45,609 nt of DNA from Methanoculleus sp. (GCA_011048835.1 DSDF01000023.1:1-45609); one strand, 5' to 3'; positions 18,838-27,017 are shown, numbered from the stretch's first letter. Numbers and translations are program-made. The notes: generated by a model from the sequence alone, not told the origin.

Positions 18838-19437
18838 TTATCGCGTCCGGAGCAGTACCGAGCGCAATTCCCTGCAATATGCACTCATATTGAGGCTCCC
18901 CTCGCCGAACCGCAGTTCCGGGTGGCTGTTCGCCTCGATGGTCGCATCGGAGGGGCAAAGCACGACCTCGATTCCCGTCCGGTCTGACGCCTGCCGCATG
19001 GCTTCGCGGAACGCGCCGAGGCAGTAAGCGACGCGACGTTTGTAGGTCCCGGCGGTTTTCTCAAGGTACGCTTCGAGACGCCCGGTTTCAATCGCCAGAA
19101 AATCGCGCCGAACGCGTTCGCTCCCGCATCTTCCGAGCATGAACCGGTAATGGGAGTAGGGGTACATGCGCTCGAGCTCCCCGGGCACCACGCCGCATGT
19201 GCCGAAGACCACGACGTGGTAGCGATCGTCGGGGAGAACGGCACTGATAATCCCCCGGAACGTGATATGGCTCGGGCTCTGGCTATAAGGTTTTTTCATC
19301 GAACAGGGCAGGAAGATGCAGATGTCGCGTGCGGGCGGGACATACTGCCGGATGATGAACCGGTGTGCCGCTTCAAATGCCGGATGGTAGAAGGAGGGAC
19401 CGGAGATGATATCGCCGGATTCCGGGGGCTGGATCAT
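18838..19437 (-). CDS. DUF5591 protein related to archaeosine synthase ArcS
   Basis: This 199-residue protein resembles the DUF5591 domain found in ArcS, the archaeal tRNA archaeosine synthase: SFYHPAFEAAHRFIIRQYVP, then IFLPCSMKKPYSQSPSH, and a region ending VVFGTCGVVPGELERMYPYSH. In ArcS this domain is part of a larger TGT-like protein; here it stands alone. It may modify or bind a nucleobase, but the function of stand-alone versions is unknown to me. Convergent with dnaJ (23 bases apart) and divergent from the tRNA methyltransferase at 19587, which makes an RNA-related role plausible. Confidence 0.7.
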   Translation of the reverse strand: MIQPPESGDIISGPSFYHPAFEAAHRFIIRQYVPPARDICIFLPCSMKKPYSQSPSHITFRGIISAVLPDDRYHVVVFGTCGVVPGELERMYPYSHYRFMLGRCGSERVRRDFLAIETGRLEAYLEKTAGTYKRRVAYCLGAFREAMRQASDRTGIEVVLCPSDATIEANSHPELRFGEGSLNMSAYCRELRSVLLRTR

Positions 19438-19572
19438 TGGCGCAGTACCGTTGGTGCGCTGTAGGCATAAAGTGCGATGAATGAATGACCCGCCGGGATT
19501 TCGGGAGGTTATTTCTCCTCGAAGGAAAGATAATAATGGTTATTTGTCCTTTCCCACCATGCATCGACATCC

Positions 19573-19589
19573 GGAGGTCATGAACACTG
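19573..19589 (+). promoter_or_regulatory. Strong ribosome binding site in front of a CTG start
   Basis: GGAGGT (19573-19578) is followed after eight bases by CTG (19587-19589), the first possible codon of the methyltransferase frame because TGA occupies 19581-19583 in that frame. The ATG at 19580 is only one base from the ribosome binding site and out of frame (it stops after eight codons). Spacing therefore favours initiation at CTG. Confidence 0.6.
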
Positions 19590-20543
19590 GCAAAACTGCT
19601 CTTTGAACTGTCGGGGGAGCACCCCGATCTGCCGTTCGCGGAACTGGAATGTGTCGGCAGGGTCATCGACCGGAAGCCGCAGGTCGCCGTCGCCGAATGC
19701 CCCGAACCGGGCGCAACGGCGCGGCTGGCCCTCAGCCACGTGGTGATGGAGTACCTCGGGGAATGTTCGGCTGCGGCGTTTGCCCTTCGGGAACTGCTCA
19801 GGGATCTCGGGATTGCGACCGACCGGCCGTTTGCGGGGAGGGCGAAAAAGATTTACGGGACGGCGATGGACGCCTCCCAGCTCGATATCGAACGCCTGAT
19901 CGGCACCATGATCGACGGCCCGGTCAGCCTCTCCCGCCCCGAGGAGGAATACCGCGTGGTCTGTTCGGGCGACCGCTGCTATGTGGGAAAGGTCATACGC
20001 AGGATCGACAGGGGCGATTTTGCCTTCCGCAACCCCATGCGCCGCCCGTTTTTTCACCCCGGTGTGATGATGCCGGTCACTGCACGGGCGCTGGTGAACC
20101 TCTCGCTCGTCGAGCGGGGCGACCTCCTCTTCGATCCCTTCTGCGGGACAGGGGGCGTGCTGCTCGAGGCACGCCTTGTCGGAGCGCGGGTTCTGGGCAG
20201 CGATGCGGAGGAGGCGATGATCGCCGGGAGCACGACAAACCTTCCCGGGGCGGACCTTTTCCTCGCCGATGCCACTGCGATGCCGGTCCGGGACAATGCC
20301 ATCGATGCGGTGGTGACCGACCTGCCGTACGGTCAGTCGGTGCGGATACGCGCCGCGACGATGGAGCGGCTCTATGCACGGTCGCTTGCAGAGATACGAA
20401 GGGTGCTCAAGGAAGGGAGGCGGGCGGTGGTGGTCACCCACCAGGAAATCCCTGCGATTGCAGAAGAATACTTTGAAATTACCGGGATTTTCCGTCAGCG
20501 CGTGCACAAGAGCCTGACGCGCAGAATTATGGTGCTTCAGTGA
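19587..20543 (+). CDS. trmG10: tRNA (guanine(10)-N2)-dimethyltransferase, Trm-G10/Trm11 type, with CTG start
   Basis: The 318-residue enzyme methylates G10 of tRNA. The N-terminal THUMP-like region (KLLFELSGEHPDLPFAELE) precedes a Rossmann methyltransferase domain with DPFCGTGGVLLEARLVGARV (SAM site) and the catalytic DLPYGQS. The frame contains no ATG, GTG or TTG between an in-frame TGA at 19581 and the GTG-GTG-ATG at about 19740; starting there would delete the conserved FELSGEHP segment. I therefore place the start at CTG 19587, well spaced from GGAGGT. A frameshift near 19585 is the alternative. The C-terminus is complete. Confidence 0.85.
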   Translation: MAKLLFELSGEHPDLPFAELECVGRVIDRKPQVAVAECPEPGATARLALSHVVMEYLGECSAAAFALRELLRDLGIATDRPFAGRAKKIYGTAMDASQLDIERLIGTMIDGPVSLSRPEEEYRVVCSGDRCYVGKVIRRIDRGDFAFRNPMRRPFFHPGVMMPVTARALVNLSLVERGDLLFDPFCGTGGVLLEARLVGARVLGSDAEEAMIAGSTTNLPGADLFLADATAMPVRDNAIDAVVTDLPYGQSVRIRAATMERLYARSLAEIRRVLKEGRRAVVVTHQEIPAIAEEYFEITGIFRQRVHKSLTRRIMVLQ

Positions 20544-20619
20544 GAAAGGGTACCGCAAGCGAGGGTTGTGCGCACACGAACGGAGAGCGCACTACCGGAA
20601 GAGAGGAAACGGGCAGGAT

Positions 20620-21756
20620 ATGATAGACTGGCTGAGGATCAATTTCAACGAGGTCCAACCCGATAAAGCGCTCGCCATCCGGGCAATACGCCACTTAAAG
20701 AAGCGGGAAAAGATCAAGCTGTTTTCCCCCGACATCTCCCAGATGCGTGCCGCCGAAGGGAGGTGGTATGAGGCCCTCGTGTACGAGATGCTGCTTGATA
20801 TCGCCAAAAAAAGCGATCGGATCGGTGCAGTCGTGCGAAAAGGAGCGGATGCACCCTTCCCCCCCGACGACATACTGCTCGGGCAGAACGGGCTTTTTTA
20901 TTCGACACGGGGAGATATCAAACTGCGGGGGAACGGCCAGGATCTCGCCGAGTTCGATCTCCTGCTCCTTGACGATACCGGTGCCGTCGCCTTCGGCGAG
21001 ATCGTCACGTCGCCGTCGGATATCAAAAAAATGGAGGAGGAAATCCTCTACAAAAAGCGTATTCTCGGCTACCTGTTCGGGCAGGCAACCGTCCCGTTCA
21101 TGCTCTTTTCATCGGTCGACATCTCGCGCACCACCGCGGCAAAAAGGCTGATGCGCCAGCATGGCAGCACGATCATCGTCACGCGCTCCTGTGAAGACCT
21201 GAAATCGCTGCTCCGCATGCATGATACAAGGGGCATTCCCCGCAAACCCGTCCGCCATGCCAAGCTGATCGATCTCCATGCGGTGCAGCCGAAACGGCCC
21301 TTTAATTACAAAGAACTGCATGACCGCAGGAGGGACCGGGTGCTTGAGGCGCTGGTGAAAAAGGAGAGCATGGAAACGCTCAAGAAAGCGGACGACATCC
21401 CCCCCATCGTCAAAAAGATCATCTTCGGGGCGCTCTATCCCTCCGGGATCCGGGCGCTCTGCAGGGAGACAGAATTCTCCATCAGGGACCATATGTACTC
21501 CTGCAACGACGTGCTGGACCACTTCTCGAAGGTGATCATCGCCGCTGATCTGCCCGGGTATGAGCCGGTGATCTACCTCCGCCTCAAGCACAAAAAGGAG
21601 TACCTGAAGATGGTGCCGACCCGGGGAGGAGGGTTCAAGGTGGAGAGCAAACGGTCCGTGCGGATGAAGGGATTTTTCCTCTGGCTTGAATCGGTCGAGC
21701 CGACTCTCGGGGCGAATGTCACCACGCGCTTCGTCGACCAGTTTATCAAACAATAA
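20620..21756 (+). CDS. Uncharacterised protein with PD-(D/E)XK-nuclease-like core
   Basis: This 378-residue protein is not recognised as a named family. Residues 45-60 (AEGRWYEALVYEMLLD) form a helix with a conserved-looking Glu46, and residues 110-130 read AEFDLLLLDDTGAVAFGEIV, giving Asp113 and Glu127 on adjacent strands. This E...(E)FD...GEI pattern is reminiscent of PD-(D/E)XK nucleases and of Card1/DUF1887-type folds, though the usual final Lys is replaced. No signal peptide or membrane span is present. It starts 76 bases after the tRNA methyltransferase on the same strand (GGGCAGG upstream of ATG 20620) and ends tail to tail with the HerA-like ATPase. A nucleic-acid role is inferred from pattern and context only. 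Confidence 0.75.
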   Translation: MIDWLRINFNEVQPDKALAIRAIRHLKKREKIKLFSPDISQMRAAEGRWYEALVYEMLLDIAKKSDRIGAVVRKGADAPFPPDDILLGQNGLFYSTRGDIKLRGNGQDLAEFDLLLLDDTGAVAFGEIVTSPSDIKKMEEEILYKKRILGYLFGQATVPFMLFSSVDISRTTAAKRLMRQHGSTIIVTRSCEDLKSLLRMHDTRGIPRKPVRHAKLIDLHAVQPKRPFNYKELHDRRRDRVLEALVKKESMETLKKADDIPPIVKKIIFGALYPSGIRALCRETEFSIRDHMYSCNDVLDHFSKVIIAADLPGYEPVIYLRLKHKKEYLKMVPTRGGGFKVESKRSVRMKGFFLWLESVEPTLGANVTTRFVDQFIKQ

Positions 21757-21791
21757 CCAAATTTTTTTTGGTGTCCGGCCCGGCGCGTCTC

Positions 21792-23447
21792 TCAGGAGAT
21801 GTCGTCGAACGAGACCTCACGCCCCGTGAGGGCGTCAAGGTAGAAGCTGCGGTCGCCCGCATCGGATGCAAGGTCCACCCGGTACAGCGGGTAGTGGACG
21901 GTCTCGATGGAGGTGACTTCCGCCGTCGGCTCGATCCCCTTGAGAAGGGTCCGTACATCGTCGTCCTCAAGTTCGGGATCTCGCGCCTCCCCGCGCGCGG
22001 CCCCGGTCTTTGCCTCGACGGAACCCCCGATCTTCGAGAGCCGGGGGATTTTGTGCATCAGCAGGGGAACATACATTTTTGCTTTCCCCACGCTGCCCGA
22101 TTCGGTCACGAGCTTGTGGGCTTTGAGTTTTTTTATCGCCCGCTTCACACTCGCGAGAGGAAGCTTTGATTCCGCCTCGATTTCGGCCTCGGTATGGCCA
22201 CGGGGAGAGAGGTGGGACAGCACCCGGATCGCGTCCTCGTCAAGGCCGATCAGCTCGGCAAAGCACGGCGAGAGATACAGGCCGACCCGCACCTGTGCGC
22301 AGTGCCCGTACACGGCCTCGATGATCACCGTCTTCATCTTTGTGGTTTTCGTGATCACTCCTCCGAGGAATTTGCACTCTGCAACAATGAGAGGCCAGTA
22401 CACCATCTCGAGTGATGCTATGCGCTCTTCGGATCCGAACCCGAGCAATTTTTTTCGCCTTCGTTCTCCGGCGATTGCCAGCGCCTCATCACGCGAGAGG
22501 AACGGCAGGACGGCGCACGCAATAGGGGCCCCTTCCTCGTCCTCCCTCCGCAGCATTTCGGGTGGATGTACCGGCTGTTCCGCCTCCGCTTCAACGGGTT
22601 CCGGCTCACGGGGTTCGGCGGTGAGGGGGGGATTGTCGGGCAGCGGCGGCCTCATCTCCTCGACGGGAATGAACGATCGGGGCGCAAGCTTCGGGGTGAG
22701 GCCGCGGTGCTCGGTCTCCCGATCGGCGAACTTGATTTTCGTCTTCTCCCGGGCAAGCTTTCCCATCACGAAAAATTCCCCGGGGTTCAGGGAGGCAAGC
22801 TCCTCCACCTCTTTTCTCGAGCCGAAGAAGAGGTCCACGGCTTTGAGGTCGTTGTCGATGGACAGCTTGCCGATGATCTGGTTGTTGCACTGGCTCAGCA
22901 CATTCTTGGTGACCAGTGCGGGGCGCTGTGTCGCCACCAGCATCCCGAGCCCCCGTTTCCGCCCCCGCCTTGAGATCTCCTCGATCTTCTTGATGGATTC
23001 CCGCGACTGCGGGATGAACTTGTCCGCCTCCTCGATGATGAGGAGGTAGGGTTTGCGCAGTTCGGAGGAGACATCGTAGAGTACATTCGCCAGTTTCGAG
23101 ACGCGTTCCTGCATATCGGTCTCGGATACATCGTACACGACCGACATGTCGGCTTTTACCGCATGCAGCATGACCTCCCTGATGTTGACGGTTTCAATGT
23201 CGTGGTCGCACTGCTCGTCGGTGCCGATCCAGAGGATAGGAAACTTGTCCCGGAGGGAGAAGTATTCCCCTTCGGTATCGATGAGGCAAAACCCGATACG
23301 CGCCCGGCAGAGGCATTCGCACAGAACGGCAATACTCCAGCTCTTCCCGGCACCGGACTGGGCAATCACGCATGTCCGTCCGGTCACGAGCTCTTGGGCA
23401 TCGATTGAAAAATCCCTCTCTCCGGCTTTCCCTATCAAGAGCTCCAT
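21792..23447 (-). CDS. HerA-like / DUF87 P-loop ATPase
   Basis: The 551-residue ATPase opens directly with the HerA-FtsK core: Walker A AQSGAGKS (residues 29-36), Walker B LLIIEEAD (135-142) and VATQRPALVTKNVLSQCNNQ just after, which is the HerA/VirB4-type sensor and the NVxSQCN motif of DUF87 proteins. The N-terminal HAS barrel of classical HerA is very short. The C-terminal 250 residues are Pro/Glu-rich around residue 280 and then form a region with a winged-helix-like segment (LSPRGHTEAEIEAESKLPL). It could pump DNA or remodel nucleoprotein. NurA, Mre11 and Rad50, the usual partners of HerA, are not in the window. Confidence 0.88.
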   Translation of the reverse strand: MELLIGKAGERDFSIDAQELVTGRTCVIAQSGAGKSWSIAVLCECLCRARIGFCLIDTEGEYFSLRDKFPILWIGTDEQCDHDIETVNIREVMLHAVKADMSVVYDVSETDMQERVSKLANVLYDVSSELRKPYLLIIEEADKFIPQSRESIKKIEEISRRGRKRGLGMLVATQRPALVTKNVLSQCNNQIIGKLSIDNDLKAVDLFFGSRKEVEELASLNPGEFFVMGKLAREKTKIKFADRETEHRGLTPKLAPRSFIPVEEMRPPLPDNPPLTAEPREPEPVEAEAEQPVHPPEMLRREDEEGAPIACAVLPFLSRDEALAIAGERRRKKLLGFGSEERIASLEMVYWPLIVAECKFLGGVITKTTKMKTVIIEAVYGHCAQVRVGLYLSPCFAELIGLDEDAIRVLSHLSPRGHTEAEIEAESKLPLASVKRAIKKLKAHKLVTESGSVGKAKMYVPLLMHKIPRLSKIGGSVEAKTGAARGEARDPELEDDDVRTLLKGIEPTAEVTSIETVHYPLYRVDLASDAGDRSFYLDALTGREVSFDDIS

Positions 23448-23871
23448 TACAGAGAATTATTCGGCGGGGAAGGTTTTAATCATTGCTCATTTGCCCCAAA
23501 TCCATGTTACGCCAAATTTCAGGGAGTTTCGGGAACGGCTGCATGCAGGAGGGGAGGGTGTCGGCATGAGGGTGCGGGGCAGTTCTTCTTCCCCTCCCGC
23601 CCATCCCGTCCGTAATCACTGGTCGGTCCGGTGGAACGGATGCCGTGAGCCTGACAGCACGGACCTCGCCAGAGGTACTATCGGAGGTACGGGGGAGCGC
23701 GAATTCACCGGTTCCTGTCATCCGGTCCCCGCCGTCGGTGCGCCCCCGCAGGTGAAATCATGCGGGCCGGGCCATCCCGCCCGGCCCACCCCCGAGGCCG
23801 TCGCTGGGCGTGGTATCCATCGTTCCTGTCCGGGAGAGGGGGGAGACCGCTGCGGTTATGTAGGATCGCAT
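23448..23871. other. Non-coding stretch with strong GC hairpins
   Basis: No protein gene is recognised in these 424 bases. It should hold the promoter of the ATPase gene (minus strand, TAAAACC-like region near 23475) and the leader of the proline dehydrogenase gene. A perfect 9-pair hairpin GGGCCGGGC/GCCCGGCCC lies at about 23764-23787, with a second stem CCCGCA/TGCGGG just before it, and shorter inverted repeats in the left half. This could be a structured RNA or simple GC-rich spacer; I could not match it to SRP RNA, RNase P RNA or a riboswitch. Confidence 0.45.
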
Positions 23872-24696
23872 GTGGATAGATTCCCGATGGAGCATGATGA
23901 ATCGCGCTGGAAGCTTCCCGATCTTGACGCTGCCATTTCCCGGTGCCGGTCACGGAACAGGCAGAAGATTCGGTGCATCCTCCATGGCCTGGGGGAGCAT
24001 GCCGGGACGCGTGCGGAGGCACAACGATCCCTCGAGGAATCGAGGGAATGCCTGCAGGCGATCGCCGCCCACGATCTCGACGCCTCGGTCTCGTGCAAAC
24101 TCACCGCATTCGGGGCGGCTGCCGACCCGCAGATGAGCACTGACCTCGTGATGCGGATCTGCGCGGAGGCCCAATCGTCCGGCATACGGGTTGAACTGGA
24201 CATGGAGGGGCGAAATCTCGTCGATTTTACGCTCGCAAGCGCCCGCCGCTGTGGTGCACGAAATCCCGCCCCCGGTATCGCCCTGCAGGCGTACCTTGAC
24301 AGGACAGACGGTGATCTGGCAGATGCAATTGCCGCGGGGCTTCGCGTCCGGATCGTCAAGGGCGCCTATATCGGGGACATAGATGATTTTTCGGCAATTC
24401 AGCGCCGCTTCATGGCGCTGTGCACACAGTGCGCACACATGGAGGTGCCGTTTGCCGTCGGCACCCACGATCAAGACCTCGTTGCATGGATCACCCGGAC
24501 CATGCCCGATCGAAAGAGCGACGTCGAATTCGGCTTTCTCATGGGTTTTGCCGACGAGACAAAGCAGCGTCTCGCTCGGGACGGGTGGCGCGTCGCGGAG
24601 TATGTTCCCTATGGAGCGGAAGGCGGCACGTACGTAATCCGGCGGATGCACTACCTCGACGGGCTTTTTCGGCAGGGAAGGCAGCCCCTCCCCTGA
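23872..24696 (+). CDS. Proline dehydrogenase family protein
   Basis: The 274-residue protein resembles FAD-linked proline dehydrogenase: GIRVELDMEG (strand 3 region), GLRVRIVKGAYIGDIDD, VPFAVGTHDQDLVAWI, VEFGFLMGF and the terminal VAEYVPYGAEG ... VIRRMHYLDG, which correspond to the VKGAY, THD, EFQML and PYG/RR motifs of the PutA/PRODH barrel. It is short compared with 300 residues or more, but the core motifs are present in order. Start: GTG 23872 with AGGAT five bases upstream; ATG 23887 would remove five residues. It is a stand-alone gene with no pyrroline-5-carboxylate dehydrogenase nearby. Assignment rests on motif order, so substrate is uncertain. Confidence 0.72.
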   Translation: MDRFPMEHDESRWKLPDLDAAISRCRSRNRQKIRCILHGLGEHAGTRAEAQRSLEESRECLQAIAAHDLDASVSCKLTAFGAAADPQMSTDLVMRICAEAQSSGIRVELDMEGRNLVDFTLASARRCGARNPAPGIALQAYLDRTDGDLADAIAAGLRVRIVKGAYIGDIDDFSAIQRRFMALCTQCAHMEVPFAVGTHDQDLVAWITRTMPDRKSDVEFGFLMGFADETKQRLARDGWRVAEYVPYGAEGGTYVIRRMHYLDGLFRQGRQPLP

Positions 24697-24726
24697 CGAG
24701 GTGCCGTGGACCCGCCACACTCCCCA

Positions 24727-25515
24727 TCAGACGATGAGCCGCCGCTTCATCAGGTGGATCGAGAGCAGGAAAAACAGCGCCCCGAATGCGAAAATCCACG
24801 CCAGACTTACGAAGAAGAGCGGGGTGATGGCCGAGAGCGTGAGGGAACGGGTGACGTTCACCAGATGCGCGAGCGGCAATACGGCGAGAGCGACGGACGG
24901 GAGGGGCTCGGGGAGGATTGAGAGAGGAAAGAACGTGCCGCTGAACAAAAACATCGGGGTGATGAAGAGAAACGAGGGGTAGTTGAGCTCGTTGATCCCG
25001 GGCGTGACGGCGGTAAAGCACATCCCGATGCCGGCGAAGAGGAGGCCTGCGGCAAACGAGAAGGGGATGATGAGCAGGGAGAGGGGCAGGTCGATGATCC
25101 CGAACAGGGCAAATACGACGAGCATCATCGTGGCGTAGATCAAGCTCCTCGTGGCCCCCCAGAGGAGTTCTCCGGCGATAACGTCGTCGATGGAGAGCGG
25201 CGTCGCCACCATGGCGTCGAATGTCTTCATGTAGTACATGCGGACGAACGAACCGTAGGTGCACTCAAAAAAGGACGAGTTCATGATGGAAATGGCGACC
25301 AGTGCCGGGGCGATGAATTCGACGTAGGGCACCCCGTCGATCTCTCCCACGAAGAGGCCCAGCCCGAACCCGATCGCCAGGAGGTAGAGGACCGGTTCGA
25401 GGATGGGCGGGAGGAAATTGACCCGGTAGGTCTTGAAGAACACGTCCCAGTTCCTCCGCCAGACCCTCCACGCCGACCGCGTGACGCTGGGTGCGAAGAA
25501 CGATGATGCCGTCAT
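24727..25515 (-). CDS. ABC-2 type transporter permease
   Basis: The 262-residue membrane protein has six predicted spans in the ABC-2 export arrangement and the family motif INELNYPSFLFITPMFLFSG near the end of the second half, preceded by LLFAGIGMCFTAVTPG. MRKNSNS-like features of daunorubicin-type exporters are visible as APALVAISIMNSSFFECTYG. ATG 25515 lies two bases after the stop of the ATPase gene, so both are co-translated. It would form the membrane pore of an exporter; the cargo is unknown. Confidence 0.9.
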   Translation of the reverse strand: MTASSFFAPSVTRSAWRVWRRNWDVFFKTYRVNFLPPILEPVLYLLAIGFGLGLFVGEIDGVPYVEFIAPALVAISIMNSSFFECTYGSFVRMYYMKTFDAMVATPLSIDDVIAGELLWGATRSLIYATMMLVVFALFGIIDLPLSLLIIPFSFAAGLLFAGIGMCFTAVTPGINELNYPSFLFITPMFLFSGTFFPLSILPEPLPSVALAVLPLAHLVNVTRSLTLSAITPLFFVSLAWIFAFGALFFLLSIHLMKRRLIV

Positions 25516-25517
25516 GG

Positions 25518-26447
25518 TCACTCCCGCAGGTTCCTTCCGGTCAGTTGCAGGAATACATCCTCGAGGGTCGCCCGCCGGGCGAACACCCGGCCAGGGTCGC
25601 ACTCCTCGAAGAGGTGGGCTGCGACCGTCCGCGACTCGTCGGTGAAGACCTGCACCATGTCGCCGATTACCTCGTAGCGGGCATCGAGGTCGTCGAGGCA
25701 GGCGATCACGCCCGCGGTGTTCTCGGCCTCCACGATGTCGGTTCCCACGTAGTTCGCGATCAGGTCATCCGGCGATCCTTCCACGAGGATTTCCCCGTTG
25801 TCGATGATGACGAGGCGGTTGCAGAGCCGCTCCGCCTCTTCGAGATAGTGCGTGGTCAGCACGATGGTGTTGCCCTCCGCCTGCAATTGCTTGAGCTTTT
25901 CCCAGATGAGGTGCCGGGCCTGGGGGTCGAGGCCGATGGTGGGCTCGTCGAGGATCAGGAGGCTGGGATCGTTGACAAGGGCGCGGGCGAGCAGCAGCCT
26001 GCGTTTCATGCCGCCCGAGAGATGCTCGATCTTCACGTCCCGCTTCTCCTGCAATGCCACGAAATCGAGCAGGCGATCGATACGCTCCTTCGCAACCCTG
26101 CCGGGAATCCCGAAGTACCTCGAGTACACGAGCAGGTTTTCAAAACACGAAAATTCCGTATCCAGATTTGTCTCCTGCGGCACCACCCCGAGCTGCTGCT
26201 TGATCTGGCGCGGTTCCTTCTCCGGGTCCATCCCGAAGACGCTTACCTCCCCTTCTGACCGCGGCGAGATGCACTGGATGATCCGCATGATGGTGGTCTT
26301 GCCCGCCCCGTTCGGGCCGAGAAACCCGAACATGTCCCCCGCTTCTATCCTGAAATTGACCCCCTTCACCGCGGCGAACTCGCCATACCGCTTGACCAGC
26401 CCCTCCGCCTCGATAACCGGCTCAGGATCCGAATCCGGATCGCTCAT
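25518..26447 (-). CDS. ABC transporter ATP-binding protein (DrrA-like, ABC-2 exporter)
   Basis: The 309-residue ATPase has Walker A FLGPNGAGKTTIMRI, Q-loop GVVPQETNLDTEFSCFENL, signature LSGGMKRRLLLARAL, Walker B LLILDEPTIGLDPQARH and switch His in VLTTHYLEEAERL. The long C-terminal extension after residue 230 is typical of DrrA-type subunits. It drives the permease at 24727-25515. Start: ATG 26447; GTG 26465 is possible and would add six residues. Its 5' end overlaps the Fic-like relic on the opposite strand. Confidence 0.95.
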   Translation of the reverse strand: MSDPDSDPEPVIEAEGLVKRYGEFAAVKGVNFRIEAGDMFGFLGPNGAGKTTIMRIIQCISPRSEGEVSVFGMDPEKEPRQIKQQLGVVPQETNLDTEFSCFENLLVYSRYFGIPGRVAKERIDRLLDFVALQEKRDVKIEHLSGGMKRRLLLARALVNDPSLLILDEPTIGLDPQARHLIWEKLKQLQAEGNTIVLTTHYLEEAERLCNRLVIIDNGEILVEGSPDDLIANYVGTDIVEAENTAGVIACLDDLDARYEVIGDMVQVFTDESRTVAAHLFEECDPGRVFARRATLEDVFLQLTGRNLRE

Positions 26448-26452
26448 GAATA

Positions 26453-26715
26453 GTGATGGTTTCACGCGTGGGGTTGATGATGGTTTCGCCGATACAAAAC
26501 GCTCTCTCCGCCATCGACGCCATCTGCCAGACCCCCATCTTCAGCTCCTCGGAGTTCCAGGGCCACTCGGCGAACCCCGCAAGAGCGCCGACCGCATCCC
26601 CAAAAAGTTTGCAGACGCCGGGATCATCGAAGTCATCGCCGAAAAGGAAAGAAAGCGCCCTGCAATGTACATCTTCCCGCGACTGTTCGCCATCACCGAG
26701 GATGGGCTGGTGTGA
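26453..26715 (+). pseudogene. Winged-helix relic, possibly C-terminus of a Fic-family protein
   Basis: In one frame from 26453 the text reads NALSAIDAICQTPIFSSSEF, and after a frame change near 26560 it continues KSADRIPKKFADAGIIEVIA followed by RKRPAMYIFPRLFAITEDG, stopping at 26713-26715. Together this resembles the C-terminal winged helix of Fic/DOC proteins (two helices, 'ADAGII' recognition-helix turn, then R-x-R-x-x-Y-x-F wing). The catalytic Fic core (HPFxxGNGR) is absent. The 5' end overlaps the start of the ABC ATPase gene. A transcriptional regulator tail is the alternative. Confidence 0.4.
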
Positions 26716-26943
26716 GGGCCCGGGCGAGGGCGAATTGGAAGGACGCCTGCATGGACATTCGCAGGGGCGCTTCGGGGGATGAGCGCCAGTGCCAGCGAGG
26801 TCTGGTTGAGCGCGGTAGATCGAGGTTGTGCGACACCTCTGGACCACAAACACATTTGTTGGACGCCAATCCGGGAATGTGTCCTACAATTGATGGTGTG
26901 GGACATGGGCGGGGGTTACGGGGAGGGTAGGGATCACGTGAGG

Positions 26944-26995
26944 ATTGGTCTTCCCCGCCGCGTTCGGACTGAGGGAGCCGACCATGTCCCCCGGA
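26944..26995 (-). pseudogene. Relic of an ABC ATPase Walker A segment
   Basis: On the minus strand a frame reads GDMVGSLSPNAAGKTN, which lines up with GDMFGFLGPNGAGKTT of the intact ABC ATPase at 25518-26447, and the DNA around GACATGTCC... is clearly similar on both. Only about 17 codons survive, with the first Gly of the P-loop replaced by Ala, so it is a fragment of a duplicated or related ABC gene. Confidence 0.5.
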
Positions 26996-27017
26996 TACAT
27001 CCGGAGACAGATCCCTA

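Larger units (their letters stand above)
26448..27017. other. Gene-debris region between ABC exporter and APC permease
   Basis: This 570-base gap contains no intact gene. It holds a decayed winged-helix fragment (26453-26715, plus strand) and a short relic of an ABC ATPase Walker A region (26944-26995, minus strand). The middle part (26716-26943) shows nothing recognisable apart from repeated GTGTCC/GGACAC-type words. The region probably marks an old insertion or recombination site. Confidence 0.55.

Noticed and set aside
23680-23830. SRP RNA or RNase P RNA candidate
   Set aside because: The GC hairpins are strong, but the conserved SRP domain IV tetraloop text and RNase P core motifs are absent.
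23146-23871. N-terminal extension of the proline dehydrogenase frame
   Set aside because: It runs through the non-coding block and the ATPase start with no resemblance to PRODH.
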